Below, in pieces: positions 1 to 9,108 of a DNA stretch of 64,000 nt (the first letter of the stretch is position 1; the number at the start of each line of letters is the position of its first letter). The DNA lies in the NCBI RefSeq assembly GCF_010093085.1, contig NZ_MSRC01000001.1, forward strand, positions 62,001 through 126,000, read 5' to 3'. Under the pieces are notes generated by a model. That model worked only from the letters and a program-made list of their open reading frames with translations. It searched no databases and had not been told where the DNA came from. Source of the DNA: Bacillus sp. SKDU12 (GTDB lineage: Bacteria > Bacillota > Bacilli > Bacillales > Bacillaceae). The position numbers and the translations under genes are program-made.

Positions 1-383
1 ATCCGATTGCCGCTTTATTTTATATGTTTATCGTACAGGCAATTGTTCTGTTTGTACTCACATTTACGGCTCCCTATCAAACAACAGGCCTGATCACCAT
101 TCTCTTTATGGGTTTGTTAGCCTTTATGAACGTGCCCGGCCTTCAGGTGTATGTCGTCATGCTGGCTGAGCGTTTTGTTCCGAGTGCTGTTGATATCGCA
201 TCTGCGATGAATATCGCGGCCTTTAATGCAGGAATTGCGCTCGGCTCATATCTTGGAGGTGTGATCACCGATTCAATCGGACTGATTCATACTGCTTGGA
301 TAGGCGGGTTAATGGTAGTCGCTGCAGTCATCTTGACGGGCTGGAGCCGCTTGATGGAAAAACAGGATCAACAGGCATCCTGA
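1..383 (+). CDS. ytbD: MFS transporter, C-terminal fragment (YtbD)
   Basis: The reading frame is open from the first bases to a TGA at 381-383, so only the C-terminal third of the protein is present. The visible part is very hydrophobic, with about four membrane helices. The segment around AFNAGIALGSYLGGVI resembles the fifth helix of the second half of drug:H+ antiporter-type major facilitator proteins. It is followed 29 bases later by ytbE, suggesting co-transcription. The substrate cannot be inferred. The symbol rests on gene order (ytbD-ytbE-coaE) known from B. subtilis. Confidence 0.85.
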   Translation, partial: PIAALFYMFIVQAIVLFVLTFTAPYQTTGLITILFMGLLAFMNVPGLQVYVVMLAERFVPSAVDIASAMNIAAFNAGIALGSYLGGVITDSIGLIHTAWIGGLMVVAAVILTGWSRLMEKQDQQAS

Positions 384-412
384 CAATTTTAAATGTAAAG
401 GAGAAAATAAAT

Positions 413-1255
413 ATGACAACACATTTACAAGCAACAGCAACTCTTCATAACGGGGTAAACATGCCACGGTTCGGCCTTGGCGTCTTCCAAGTGGAAGAAG
501 GATCTGAATTGGTAAACACAGTTAAAGCTGCTATTGTTCACGGATACCGCAGTATTGATACTGCCGCTATTTACGGAAATGAAGCTGGAGTCGGAGAAGG
601 ACTACGGAAAGGCATTGAAGAAGCAGGGATCTCAAGAGAGCACCTGTTTATTACATCAAAAGTATGGAATGCTGATTTAGGCTACGAGGAAACAATTGCT
701 GCATTTGAAACAAGCCTGTCAAAACTCGGTTTGGAGTATTTAGATCTCTACCTTATCCACTGGCCTGTAGAAGGAAAATATAAAGAAGCCTGGAGAGCCC
801 TTGAAGCACTGTATAAGGAAGGCCATATTAAAGCGATCGGCGTGAGCAACTTCCAAATCCATCATCTTGAAGACTTGATGACGGCTGCTGAAATCAAACC
901 TATGATTAACCAAGTTGAACTTCACCCCCGTCTTACACAAAAAGAGCTGATGGCATATTGCAAAAAACAAGGCATCCAAATGGAAGCTTGGTCACCTTTA
1001 ATGCAGGGACAGCTGCTGGATCACCCTGTATTGACAGACATTGCGCAAACCTATAACAAATCTGTCGCGCAAATTATTTTGCGTTGGGATCTGCAGCATG
1101 GCATCATTACGATCCCTAAATCAACGAAGGAACATCGCATTAAAGAAAACGCGAGCGTATTTGACTTTGAGCTAACACAGGATGACATGAACCGAATCGA
1201 TGCCCTGGATGAAAACCTGCGCGTCGGTCCTGATCCGGACAACTTTGATTTTTAA
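413..1255 (+). CDS. ytbE: Aldo/keto reductase YtbE
   Basis: 280-residue NADPH-dependent aldo/keto reductase of the single-domain TIM-barrel type. The four catalytic residues of the family are visible: Asp and Tyr in GYRSIDTAAIYGNE, Lys in FITSKVWN and His in LYLIHWP. The cofactor-binding tail IPKSTKEHRIKEN is also present. The start at 413 is chosen because AAGGAGA sits 9 bases upstream. The longer upstream frame would overlap ytbD. Physiological substrates are unknown; small carbonyl compounds such as methylglyoxal are typical for related enzymes. Transcription ends at the hairpin at 1261-1289. Confidence 0.93.
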   Translation: MTTHLQATATLHNGVNMPRFGLGVFQVEEGSELVNTVKAAIVHGYRSIDTAAIYGNEAGVGEGLRKGIEEAGISREHLFITSKVWNADLGYEETIAAFETSLSKLGLEYLDLYLIHWPVEGKYKEAWRALEALYKEGHIKAIGVSNFQIHHLEDLMTAAEIKPMINQVELHPRLTQKELMAYCKKQGIQMEAWSPLMQGQLLDHPVLTDIAQTYNKSVAQIILRWDLQHGIITIPKSTKEHRIKENASVFDFELTQDDMNRIDALDENLRVGPDPDNFDF

Positions 1256-1260
1256 TGAGA

Positions 1261-1289
1261 AAACACCGTTCGCTACGAACGGTGTTTTT
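1261..1289. terminator. Bidirectional terminator between ytbE and coaE
   Basis: A perfect 12-bp stem (1261-1272 with 1276-1287) with a 3-base loop lies between two convergent genes. It has T residues on the plus side and a shorter T run on the minus side. Confidence 0.85.
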
Positions 1290-1292
1290 GTC

Positions 1293-1886
1293 TTATGCCC
1301 AGCGGCTGATGATGTCATCAAGCTGCTGTTTAGTCTCTTCAAGCGTGCCGCTGTTGTCGATGACTTGATCTGCTCTTGCTGTTTTTTCCTCTAAAGGCAG
1401 TTGAGAGCTGATACGGCTGAGCGCGTCTTCTTCCGTCAGCTGATTGCGCTTCATCAGACGCTCCAGCTGAAGCTCCTTTGTCACACTGACCACAATAATT
1501 TTATCAACTAAAGATTCTAATTTACTTTCGAACAGAAGCGGGATATCCAGTACAACAAATGCCTCCTGATTCGCAATCGCTTCATCACGGCGCTTCAGCA
1601 TTTCCCGCCTGACTGCGGGGTGAACAATGGCATTTAAAGCAAGTCGCTTTTGTTCATTTGTAAATACCAGTGCACCGAGCTTTTTTCGATCTATATCGCC
1701 ATTGGGGAGCAGAATGTCTTGACCGAATTCGTCAATGATTTGCTGGTAGGCCGGCATCCCTTTTTCTACCGCTTGTTTGGCAATGATATCTGCATCGATA
1801 ACGATTATTCTTTTTTCAATCAGCATATTGGCGACCGTGCTTTTGCCGCTCGCTATTCCACCCGTTAAACCAATGACCAAGGTCAA
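1293..1886 (-). CDS. coaE: Dephospho-CoA kinase
   Basis: Last step of coenzyme A synthesis: ATP-dependent phosphorylation of the 3'-OH of dephospho-CoA. The P-loop [12 protein letters not shown] is at residues 6-17, and DADIIAK and the lid-like [10 protein letters not shown] segment follow, as usual for CoaE. The product is 197 aa, the normal length. A TTG start at 1886 is chosen because AAAGGAGTG lies 6 bases upstream; the in-frame GTG at 1895 falls inside that ribosome-binding site. It lies 15 bases downstream of ytaF, at the end of the polA-mutM-ytaF-coaE cluster. Confidence 0.93.
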   Translation of the reverse strand: MTLVIGLTGGIASGKSTVANMLIEKRIIVIDADIIAKQAVEKGMPAYQQIIDEFGQDILLPNGDIDRKKLGALVFTNEQKRLALNAIVHPAVRREMLKRRDEAIANQEAFVVLDIPLLFESKLESLVDKIIVVSVTKELQLERLMKRNQLTEEDALSRISSQLPLEEKTARADQVIDNSGTLEETKQQLDDIISRWA

Positions 1887-1901
1887 GAGATTCACTCCTT
1901 T

Positions 1902-2534
1902 TTACAATTTCCAGAGCCCGATCGTGATCAGCAAAATCCCCGGCAAAAACGCCATTTTATCAATCCATTTCCATTTTGACAGAATATGTCCGGCATTGAT
2001 TCCGATCGATACAAACAGAGAGCTCATGATGGCCACGGAGATACTCATCACAATTGGTGAAAAACCGAGAATGGCTGCGCCTATCCCTGCTCCAAAGGCA
2101 TCAATTGATAAGGCAACCCCCAATAACAATGCCTCAACTCCATTGATCACACCCGATTTGTCGATATCAGCACACATCGGTTTTCTTAAAATATGAATCA
2201 CAATTCCTAATGACCGAACCTCTAAATTAAGCAGCGTTTTTTCATGCAATAAGTATTCTTTGTCTTTTTCCGGTTTGAAAAATTGATACAAAACCCACGC
2301 TCCAATTCCGACCAATATCAAACCGCCAAGCTTCTCTGTCACATATACAGGAAAAAACTTTGTCAGAAAGCTTCCGATCAGCATGGATATAAACATGACA
2401 ACACCGGAACAGCAGGCGATAATCACAATCGCTTTAAACGGTATTTTCATTTTTCTCAATCCGTACGTAAATCCGACTGAAAAACTGTCCAAGCTGACAG
2501 CCAACGCCAGCAGCAGTATAGAAACCATTTGCAT
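1902..2534 (-). CDS. ytaF: MntP/YtaF-type membrane protein
   Basis: 210-residue integral membrane protein with about six helices in two repeats. Each repeat begins with the family signature of an Asp-Ser/Ala pair in a helix: LAVSLDSFSVGFTYG near residue 11-25 and GVALSIDAFGAGIGAA in the second half. The family includes Mn2+ efflux pumps (MntP), and this branch is annotated as a sporulation protein in bacilli. Metal export is therefore an inference from fold. It sits in a cluster with coaE and mutM, but 165 bases separate it from mutM, so it may have its own promoter. I could not identify one confidently. Confidence 0.85.
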   Translation of the reverse strand: MQMVSILLLALAVSLDSFSVGFTYGLRKMKIPFKAIVIIACCSGVVMFISMLIGSFLTKFFPVYVTEKLGGLILVGIGAWVLYQFFKPEKDKEYLLHEKTLLNLEVRSLGIVIHILRKPMCADIDKSGVINGVEALLLGVALSIDAFGAGIGAAILGFSPIVMSISVAIMSSLFVSIGINAGHILSKWKWIDKMAFLPGILLITIGLWKL

Positions 2535-2699
2535 ACCCGTTTCTTCCTTTCTGTTGGTGCTCTTATATAGACAAAAAATGCCCGGGATTCATCACCATCA
2601 TATATATGGCAAAGTGAAAAATCCGTGTTTCGAAAAAGGCATCCTCTATTACAGAGTTATTGATATATGCACCGACAGCTTGGACAATGAAGCTTTAAG

Positions 2700-3530
2700 C
2701 TATTTTTTATGCTGGCACTTCGCACAAAAATGCGTGCCCCTGCCTCCGACGACGATTTTTGAAATCATCGTTCCGCAATTTTTGCACGGCTCGTCTTTTT
2801 TTCCGTATACAAAATGCTGCAGCTGGAACATGCCGATTTCCCCTTGGGAGTTGATATACGAGCGGACTGTGCTGCCGCCCGCGTCAATCGCTTCCTGAAG
2901 GGTATTTTTGATTTCAGCGTGAAGTGTTTTGATTGTTTTGTCAGATAATTGATTTGCTTTCGTCTCAGGATGGACACCTGCTCTGAAAAGAGCCTCGTCG
3001 ACATAAATATTTCCGAGCCCGACAACTGTTTTTTGATCGAGCAGAGCGGTTTTGACAGCACGGTTTGTTTTGGCAAGCTGTTCTTTTAAATATGCACTCG
3101 TAAATTCTTCATCGTCAGGCTCCGGCCCTAACTGAGAAAGCGGGAGCGCATCCGCCTCCTCTCCCGGTTTAAATAAGTGCATGGTTCCAAATTTCCGCAC
3201 ATCCCTGTAACGAAGCTGGGTTTCATCTGTCATTGTAAATATGACATGCACGTGTTTATCGTCTGGCTCCCCCGCTTGATGAAGCCCGTATTTCCCCTCC
3301 ATTCGCAGGTGGGAAACCATCACATAATGATCTAAATGAAACAGCAGAAACTTTCCCCGTCTTCCGATAGACTGTATCGTTTCTCCTGCTATTTTTCGCG
3401 CAAATTCCTCCGGTTCGGCAGGCCGTTTAATAATATTCGGCCATCTGATCTCTACCGATTTGATTGTTTTTCCCTTTACAAGCCCGGTCAGAGTGCGCCG
3501 GACTGTTTCAACCTCTGGTAATTCCGGCAC
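2700..3530 (-). CDS. mutM: Formamidopyrimidine-DNA glycosylase (Fpg)
   Basis: Base-excision repair enzyme removing 8-oxoguanine and formamidopyrimidines, with AP-lyase activity. The start is fixed by chemistry: the nucleophile is Pro at position 2, so translation must begin at the GTG codon (3530) directly before PELPEVET. AGGAAGTG lies upstream. The longer frame (GTG-ATG-GAT) would bury the catalytic proline. The C-terminal zinc finger CKNCGT…CAKC is complete. Length is 276 aa. It is 22 bases downstream of polA, consistent with a repair operon. Confidence 0.95.
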   Translation of the reverse strand: MPELPEVETVRRTLTGLVKGKTIKSVEIRWPNIIKRPAEPEEFARKIAGETIQSIGRRGKFLLFHLDHYVMVSHLRMEGKYGLHQAGEPDDKHVHVIFTMTDETQLRYRDVRKFGTMHLFKPGEEADALPLSQLGPEPDDEEFTSAYLKEQLAKTNRAVKTALLDQKTVVGLGNIYVDEALFRAGVHPETKANQLSDKTIKTLHAEIKNTLQEAIDAGGSTVRSYINSQGEIGMFQLQHFVYGKKDEPCKNCGTMISKIVVGGRGTHFCAKCQHKK

Positions 3531-3552
3531 ATCCATCACTTCCTATCTCTGT

Positions 3553-6195
3553 TTATTTCGCATCATACCAAGATGGACCTGATGCAAAGTCCACCTTTAA
3601 CGGCACATCTAATGCCAGCGCATGCTCCATCACTTCAGGAACAAGCTTTTCTAGAATTTCAATTTCTTCCTTCGGCGCTTCAAAAATCAATTCATCGTGT
3701 ACTTGAAGAAGCAGCCTTGCCCTCAGCTGTTTTTCTTTTAGTTTGGCAGCCATATCAATCATGGCTTTTTTAATAATATCGGCGGCGCTTCCTTGAATCG
3801 GCGTATTCATTGCCGTCCGCTCCGCAAAACTGCGGATATTAAAGTTTCGGCTCGTCAGCTCTGGAATGTAGCGGCGGCGGTGCATAAGCGTTGTCACATA
3901 TCCTTTTTGCTTTGCGTCCTGAACGGAATCCTCCATGTACGCCTTTACGCCTTCAAAACTTTCTAAATAGCGATCAATGAATGCTCCGGCTTCCTTCCGG
4001 GTAATCCCGAGATTCTGTGACAGCCCGTAATCACTGATGCCGTATACGATGCCAAAGTTGACTGCTTTCGCCTGACGTCTCATCGCAGATGTCACTTCAT
4101 CCTTAGCGACATGGAACACATCCATTGCCGTTTTCGTATGAATATCCATATCATTCGTAAAAGCCTCAATGAGATTATGGTCCTTTGAAATATGGGCAAG
4201 CACCCGCAGTTCAATTTGTGAATAATCAGCCGCAAAAATGAGCCAGTCTTTTTCCGACGGAACAAAAGCTTGGCGGATTTTGCGCCCTTCCTCAAGCCTG
4301 ATCGGTATGTTTTGCAGGTTCGGATCAGTCGAGCTGAGGCGGCCGGTTTGCGTTAAAGCTTGGTTAAAGCGTGTATGCACCTTATGCGTATCCGCCCTCG
4401 TCACTTTTAACAGCCCTTCAATATATGTCGATTGAAGCTTGCCGATTTGTCTGTACTGTAAAATATAGTCAACAATATCATGTTTGTCCGCCAGCTTTTC
4501 TAGCACATCAGCAGACGTTGAATAGCCTGTTTTTGTTTTTTTCACGACAGGCAGGCCGATCTTTTCAAACAAGATGACACCGAGCTGTTTCGGAGAATTG
4601 ATATTAAACGGCTCTCCCGCAATCTTATGGATTTTTTCTTCATATTCCTTCAGCTTCGCGCTCAGTTCTTCACCCATCCGTTTTAAACGCTCAACATCGA
4701 CCTTGACGCCACTTGATTCCATTACGCCGAGAATAAGTGCAAGCGGCATTTCGAGCTCTTCAAACAGTTCAAGCTGATCATTGTTCTCCAGCTCCTGAAC
4801 GAGCTTTTCCCGCAGACTTTGAATCGCCAACGCTTTTCGGACAAGGTGCTCAGACAGTATGTCTTCTGACGGCACCGCCCGCTTTGCTCCTTTTCCGTAA
4901 ACCGATTCGTCACTTGATACGAGATGCAGGCCGTAATCCTTGGCCACACTCGCCACATCATCATATGAATTGCCTGGATTGATGATATAAGCTGCAAGAA
5001 GCGTATCAAATTCGGCTCCTTTCAGCTCAATGCCTTGCCAGCGCAAAGCGACAACAGCCCGTTTGCTGTCAAAGACCCATTTCTTCTGCTCGTCATTTTC
5101 CACCCATTCTTTAAATACCTCAGACGCAACGGCAATGTCTTTCGGAATAAAATAGGAGCCCGTTTCGTTTACGATCGAAAATCCGAGAATCGGCTCTTCA
5201 TGATAATTATCGCCAATCTGTTCAACGACAAATGCGGATGGAGAAACCAATATTTCGCTCGTGACGTCTTTGACGGTTTCGACATCAATGTCTTCTAATT
5301 CCTGATCTTGCGCTGCTTCTTCACCGCCTTCCCCAAGACGTTCAAGAAGCGTATTGAATCCAAGGTCTTTAAAGATCCCAATCACCTGTTCACGATTAAA
5401 GCCTTGATATTCCAAGCCAGAAACAGACACTTCAATCGGGGCGTCCGTCATAATCGTCGCAAGTTCCTTGCTCATCAACGCCTGATCCTTAAATTCCTCA
5501 AGCTTTTCCTTCAGTTTCTTTCCGCTCACCTCATCAATGGACGCCAAGAGCTTTTCCACGGAATCGAACTGTTTTAAGAGTTTAATCGCTGTCTTCTCTC
5601 CTACGCCAGGCACCCCCGGAATATTATCAGAGGAATCGCCCATGAGGCCTTTCATGTCCACGATTTGTTCAGGCGTCAGCCCGTATTTCTCTTTGACGTG
5701 TTCCGGTGTGTAAAATTCGACATCGGTAATTCCTTTTCTCGTAATGGCAACTGTTGTTTTCTCTGTTGCCAGCTGAGTTAAATCCTTGTCTCCTGAAAAA
5801 ACCTTTACTTCAAATCCGTCTTTTTCAGCCGCTTTGGCCAGTGTGCCGATAATATCGTCGGCTTCGTATTGTTCCAATTCGTAGCGGCTGATCTGGTAGG
5901 CATCCAGCAGCTCGCGGATAAATGGCAATTGTTCGGAAAGCTCAGGCGGGGTTTTCTGTCTGCCGCCTTTATATTCTTTGAATGTGCTATGACGAAATGT
6001 TGTTTTTCCGGCATCAAAGGCAACCAGCATGTGCGTCGGTTTTTCATCCTCAAGCATCTTCATTAAAATCATCGCAAAACCGTAAACGGCATTCGTATGA
6101 ACACCTTTATCATTACTTAACAGCGGCAATGCAAAAAACGCCCGGTAAGCCAGACTGTTTCCGTCTACAAGCACTAATTTTTTTCGTTCCGTCAT
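3553..6195 (-). CDS. polA: DNA polymerase I
   Basis: 880-residue repair and Okazaki-fragment polymerase. The N-terminal third is a 5'-3' exonuclease/FEN domain (LVDGNSLAYRAFFALP; MGDSSDNIPGVPG near 186-198). The C-terminal polymerase shows motif A DYSQIELRVLAHIS, the O-helix RRQAKAVNFGIVYG and motif C LLLQVHDELIFE. The middle 3'-5' exonuclease domain is degenerate: the position of the E. coli FAFDTET motif reads SAFVVEQ (about residues 320-326), so the first catalytic Asp is Val, and the later acidic motifs are also absent. Proofreading is therefore not expected, as known for Bacillus Pol I. AGGAGG lies 7 bases before the ATG. Confidence 0.97.
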   Translation of the reverse strand: MTERKKLVLVDGNSLAYRAFFALPLLSNDKGVHTNAVYGFAMILMKMLEDEKPTHMLVAFDAGKTTFRHSTFKEYKGGRQKTPPELSEQLPFIRELLDAYQISRYELEQYEADDIIGTLAKAAEKDGFEVKVFSGDKDLTQLATEKTTVAITRKGITDVEFYTPEHVKEKYGLTPEQIVDMKGLMGDSSDNIPGVPGVGEKTAIKLLKQFDSVEKLLASIDEVSGKKLKEKLEEFKDQALMSKELATIMTDAPIEVSVSGLEYQGFNREQVIGIFKDLGFNTLLERLGEGGEEAAQDQELEDIDVETVKDVTSEILVSPSAFVVEQIGDNYHEEPILGFSIVNETGSYFIPKDIAVASEVFKEWVENDEQKKWVFDSKRAVVALRWQGIELKGAEFDTLLAAYIINPGNSYDDVASVAKDYGLHLVSSDESVYGKGAKRAVPSEDILSEHLVRKALAIQSLREKLVQELENNDQLELFEELEMPLALILGVMESSGVKVDVERLKRMGEELSAKLKEYEEKIHKIAGEPFNINSPKQLGVILFEKIGLPVVKKTKTGYSTSADVLEKLADKHDIVDYILQYRQIGKLQSTYIEGLLKVTRADTHKVHTRFNQALTQTGRLSSTDPNLQNIPIRLEEGRKIRQAFVPSEKDWLIFAADYSQIELRVLAHISKDHNLIEAFTNDMDIHTKTAMDVFHVAKDEVTSAMRRQAKAVNFGIVYGISDYGLSQNLGITRKEAGAFIDRYLESFEGVKAYMEDSVQDAKQKGYVTTLMHRRRYIPELTSRNFNIRSFAERTAMNTPIQGSAADIIKKAMIDMAAKLKEKQLRARLLLQVHDELIFEAPKEEIEILEKLVPEVMEHALALDVPLKVDFASGPSWYDAK

Positions 6196-6312
6196 TCAAT
6201 ATCCTCCTAAGAAGCAACAGGCTTCTATTCATCTCTTTCATAGTCTTTAGCTCCTCTTATTTTAACAAAGTTCAATTTGAAAGGAAAATACGTAAACTCT
6301 GAGGAGCAGACA

Positions 6313-6349
6313 CAAAAAAGGACGGGAACACAAAATGGTTCCCGCCGTC
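6313..6349 (-). terminator. Terminator downstream of phoPR
   Basis: On the minus strand a stem pairing GGGAAC with GTTCCC (6338-6343 with 6324-6329), extended by GACGG/CCGTC, is followed by six T residues. It lies about 90 bases after the phoR stop and before polA. Confidence 0.8.
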
Positions 6350-6398
6350 AAAATTGGCTCCTTGGATGAAGGGGTTCTACTACATCCTACCAGCATAG

Positions 6399-6437
6399 GT
6401 TTAACAGTGCATGAAGATATTGTTAAACCTTTGTAAA
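6399..6437 (-). promoter_or_regulatory. Palindromic PhoP-box-like array behind phoR
   Basis: Starting 3 bases after the phoR stop, the minus strand reads TTTACA (6437-6432), TTAACA (6426-6421), TTCATG (6415-6410) and TTAAAC (6404-6399), each starting exactly 11 bases after the previous one. PhoP of B. subtilis binds TT(A/C/T)A(A/C)A repeats with this spacing. The region is also a 10-bp inverted repeat (AGGTTTAACA/TGTTAAACCT, 14-base loop), so the repeat also reads partly on the other strand. Function is inferred only. Confidence 0.4.
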
Positions 6438-6439
6438 CA

Positions 6440-8179
6440 TTAGGCGGACGTTTCTGCGAGCCGTTTCAATGTCACGGTAAAAACCGTTCCCCGTCCAGGT
6501 TCGCTTGTGACATCTATTTTCCCTCCATGCGCCTCTATTAAATGCTTTACGATCGCAAGCCCCAGTCCGGTGCCGCCCGAATTCCTGCTTCTGTCTTTAT
6601 CCACGCGGTAAAACCGTTCAAAGATGCGCGGAATTTCCTCTGTCTGAATTCCGATCCCGGAATCAGCAACTTCAATCTGAATATCTTTTTCTCCCGGCTT
6701 TACATTAATGGCTACAGAGCCCCCCTCCGGCGTGTAGGTTAACGCATTGTTTACGAGATTAAGAAATACCTGTTTCAGTCTGTGCGGGTCACCTGACACA
6801 TAGAGCGGGTCTTTCGGGACATTGAGCTGTAAGGAGATGCCTTTCTCATCCGCCTTATGCTTCAAAAGTGTTTCAATCTCACCAAGCATTTTGGCTGGTT
6901 CAAACGTGTCGACGCTGAGCGTGAAATTTTGCTGTTCGATTTTGGAGAGATCGAGAAGATCCTGAACCAAAGACTGAAGCCTTTCGCTTTCCTTTAAAAT
7001 AATGGAAAGAAATTCAGAAAGCGCTTCTTTGTCCTCCATCGCCCCATCCAATAACGTCTCCGTAAACCCTTTAATGGACGTAATCGGCGTTTTCAGCTCA
7101 TGAGAAACATTAGCCACAAAGTCCTTTCTCATCTGCTCTAATTTCTTCGTCTCCGTCATGTCATGGAAAACGAGCACAATTCCTTTCCATTCATCATCCG
7201 GCCCCATAATCGGAACGCCGTCCACTTCGAAATAGCGCCGTTCAATGTTAATCGGAAGCCTTAATAGCTTGCATTTCTTTGTCTCTGTCATAAAGATGTC
7301 TTCGACAAGCTGGATCACTTCTTCATGTTCAAATACATCATGATAAAGACGTCTCAGCATCTCGTTCGGGTTGATATGAAACTGCTTGGCGTAAGCCCTG
7401 TTCACGAGATTGATAAAGCCTCTGCCATCAATCATAATCAGTCCGGAGCCAATATTTTCGATGACCGTCAGCAGGCGGTCCCGCTGCATTTCTTGCGTTC
7501 TCGTCATTTCCATCAGATCAACGGCCAAGCTGTTCATCGCACGGCCTAGCTTATCAGTGTGCCTGATATAGCCGCCGTACGTCCTGGCATCGTAGTTCCC
7601 CTTGGACAGTTCTGTCGCTACGTTTGTCGCTGCGTCAATTGACCTTTTATAACGCGAGGTCATACTGGAATAAAAATAAACAATGACAATAAGAGCGGTG
7701 AAAAGACTAGCCGTCAGCATTCCCCACAATTCGCCTTTTAAGCCGTAGCTTTTTTTAGAGACAGAAAGCAGCACATATCCTGTTTTTTCGCCTTCGCTTT
7801 TAAGCGGAAGTCCGTAATAAAGCTTGTTATCCGCTGTGGAAAGGACACCCTCATGACCGGAAACAAGCGCCTCTGCTTTTTGAGAATCTGCCGTGCTCCC
7901 CTTTGGCCCGTACAGCACCTTGCCATCTGTATCGATAACAAATGCGCTCACACCCAACGCGCCGCCTGCATCTTTAATGACTTTCTCATTTCTTTGATCA
8001 TTTAAATTGCCGGCATTAAGCAGTGAAGCCATGTATTTGGCTTCTTTCTCAATGTGTTCCTCCGCTTTCCTTTGATCAGCTGATTCAAAGAGCTGCTGCA
8101 AAAACAGTCCGAGGACGCTGAACACCAGAATCATACAGACAATAAGTAAAGAAAAAAAGCGCATACGGTGTTTATTCAT
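6440..8179 (-). CDS. phoR: Phosphate-sensing histidine kinase PhoR
   Basis: 579-residue membrane kinase of the phosphate starvation system. Helix 1 is at about 8-30, an extracytoplasmic domain spans about 31-150 and helix 2 is at about 151-173. HAMP-like and PAS regions follow ([12 protein letters not shown] leading into the kinase core). The phospho-acceptor is His360 in [15 protein letters not shown]. The ATPase boxes are [23 protein letters not shown] and [13 protein letters not shown]. The start ATG overlaps the end of phoP by 8 bases, indicating translational coupling. The periplasmic part is less like strain 168 (from memory) than the kinase core. Confidence 0.95.
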   Translation of the reverse strand: MNKHRMRFFSLLIVCMILVFSVLGLFLQQLFESADQRKAEEHIEKEAKYMASLLNAGNLNDQRNEKVIKDAGGALGVSAFVIDTDGKVLYGPKGSTADSQKAEALVSGHEGVLSTADNKLYYGLPLKSEGEKTGYVLLSVSKKSYGLKGELWGMLTASLFTALIVIVYFYSSMTSRYKRSIDAATNVATELSKGNYDARTYGGYIRHTDKLGRAMNSLAVDLMEMTRTQEMQRDRLLTVIENIGSGLIMIDGRGFINLVNRAYAKQFHINPNEMLRRLYHDVFEHEEVIQLVEDIFMTETKKCKLLRLPINIERRYFEVDGVPIMGPDDEWKGIVLVFHDMTETKKLEQMRKDFVANVSHELKTPITSIKGFTETLLDGAMEDKEALSEFLSIILKESERLQSLVQDLLDLSKIEQQNFTLSVDTFEPAKMLGEIETLLKHKADEKGISLQLNVPKDPLYVSGDPHRLKQVFLNLVNNALTYTPEGGSVAINVKPGEKDIQIEVADSGIGIQTEEIPRIFERFYRVDKDRSRNSGGTGLGLAIVKHLIEAHGGKIDVTSEPGRGTVFTVTLKRLAETSA

Positions 8180-8894
8180 TCATTTTTGGCTCCTCCAATT
8201 TATACCCCAATCCTCTAATCGTTTTTATATAGATTGGTTTTTTCGTATTGTTTTCAATTTTGTCACGGAGGTGGCTGATGTGCACATCAACAATTCTTGT
8301 ATCCCCGGCAAAATCATAATTCCAGACAGCGCTCAATAAAAGATCTCTCGTCAGCACTCTGCCTTTATGCCTGCCCAAATACAGCAACAGTTCGAATTCT
8401 TTCGGGGTCAGCTCAAGCTGATCTTCTTTAAAATACGCTTCATAATGGTCAGGCAGAATTTTCAGATCACCAATGACAATCTGACCTTCAATTTCATCGC
8501 TTTTCGATTCACTAGAGGGCGCAGCCATTTCCGAACGTCTTAAAATCGCTTTGACTCTTGCATTTACTTCCCTTGGACTGAATGGCTTGGTCATATAATC
8601 ATCAGCACCGAGCTCAAGTCCTAATACTTTGTCGAACTCTTCATCCTTCGCTGTCAGCATTAAGATCGGAAACATGAGTTTTTGCTGTCTCAGCTGCTTG
8701 CACACTTCAATTCCGTCCAGTTTGGGAAGCATCACGTCAAGCACAATTAAATCAGGCTTTTCTGTTTCCGCTTTTTTGAGTGCTTCTTCCCCATCCGAGG
8801 CGGTGATGACATGATAGCCTGACCGTTCCAAGTTGTACTGCAAAAGAGTAACAATAGATTCTTCATCATCCACAACTAAAATTTTCTTATTCAT
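8172..8894 (-). CDS. phoP: Phosphate response regulator PhoP
   Basis: 240-residue OmpR/PhoB-type response regulator. The receiver domain has the acidic pair at VVDDEES (residues 7-13), phospho-acceptor Asp53 in [13 protein letters not shown] and the switch Lys in DYMTKPFSP. The C-terminal winged helix shows [12 protein letters not shown] and [13 protein letters not shown]. It activates or represses phosphate genes after phosphorylation by PhoR. The upstream region carries a sigma-A promoter (8971-8999) and a cre-like site (9042-9056), in line with the known CcpA repression of phoPR. Confidence 0.97.
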   Translation of the reverse strand: MNKKILVVDDEESIVTLLQYNLERSGYHVITASDGEEALKKAETEKPDLIVLDVMLPKLDGIEVCKQLRQQKLMFPILMLTAKDEEFDKVLGLELGADDYMTKPFSPREVNARVKAILRRSEMAAPSSESKSDEIEGQIVIGDLKILPDHYEAYFKEDQLELTPKEFELLLYLGRHKGRVLTRDLLLSAVWNYDFAGDTRIVDVHISHLRDKIENNTKKPIYIKTIRGLGYKLEEPKMNE

Positions 8895-8970
8895 GCTGTG
8901 CCTCCAGTATTATAATTCCCCGACATCCTATTTCTCTATTTTATGTCATCTTAACATGTTTCATGATCTT

Positions 8971-8999
8971 ATTTTAACGAAAGCAGGACATTCCGACAA
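8971..8999 (-). promoter_or_regulatory. Sigma-A promoter of phoPR
   Basis: On the minus strand TTGTCG (8999-8994), a 17-base spacer and TAAAAT (8976-8971) lie about 80 bases before the phoP start. B. subtilis phoPR is known to have several promoters; this is the clearest by eye. Confidence 0.6.
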
Positions 9000-9041
9000 T
9001 TCGCCTTTTACATCATTTTTCAAAAGAAATAATGGTATTTA

Positions 9042-9056
9042 CGAAAGCGATTTCAT
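9042..9056 (-). promoter_or_regulatory. cre-like CcpA site upstream of phoP
   Basis: ATGAAATCGCTTTCG on the minus strand fits WTGNAANCGNWNNCW in all positions but the last. It lies between the mdh terminator and the phoPR promoter. Direct CcpA repression of phoPR is established in B. subtilis; its use at this exact site is inferred. Confidence 0.6.
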
Positions 9057-9068
9057 TTATAATAAAAA

Positions 9069-9100
9069 GAGAAAGGCTCTATTAAAAGCAAGCCTTTCTC
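9069..9100 (-). terminator. Terminator of the citZ-icd-mdh operon
   Basis: 10-bp stem GAGAAAGGCT/AGCCTTTCTC with a 12-base loop, followed on the minus strand by TTTTTATT. Confidence 0.9.
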
Positions 9101-9108
9101 TCATTTTA

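Noticed and set aside
2383-2898. 171-codon plus-strand frame across ytaF-mutM
   Set aside because: Antisense to two real genes with no supporting signals.
6200-6300. polA promoter around TTAAAAT
   Set aside because: A TAAAAT -10 is visible, but the -35 at 17 bases (TTTCCT) is too weak to list.
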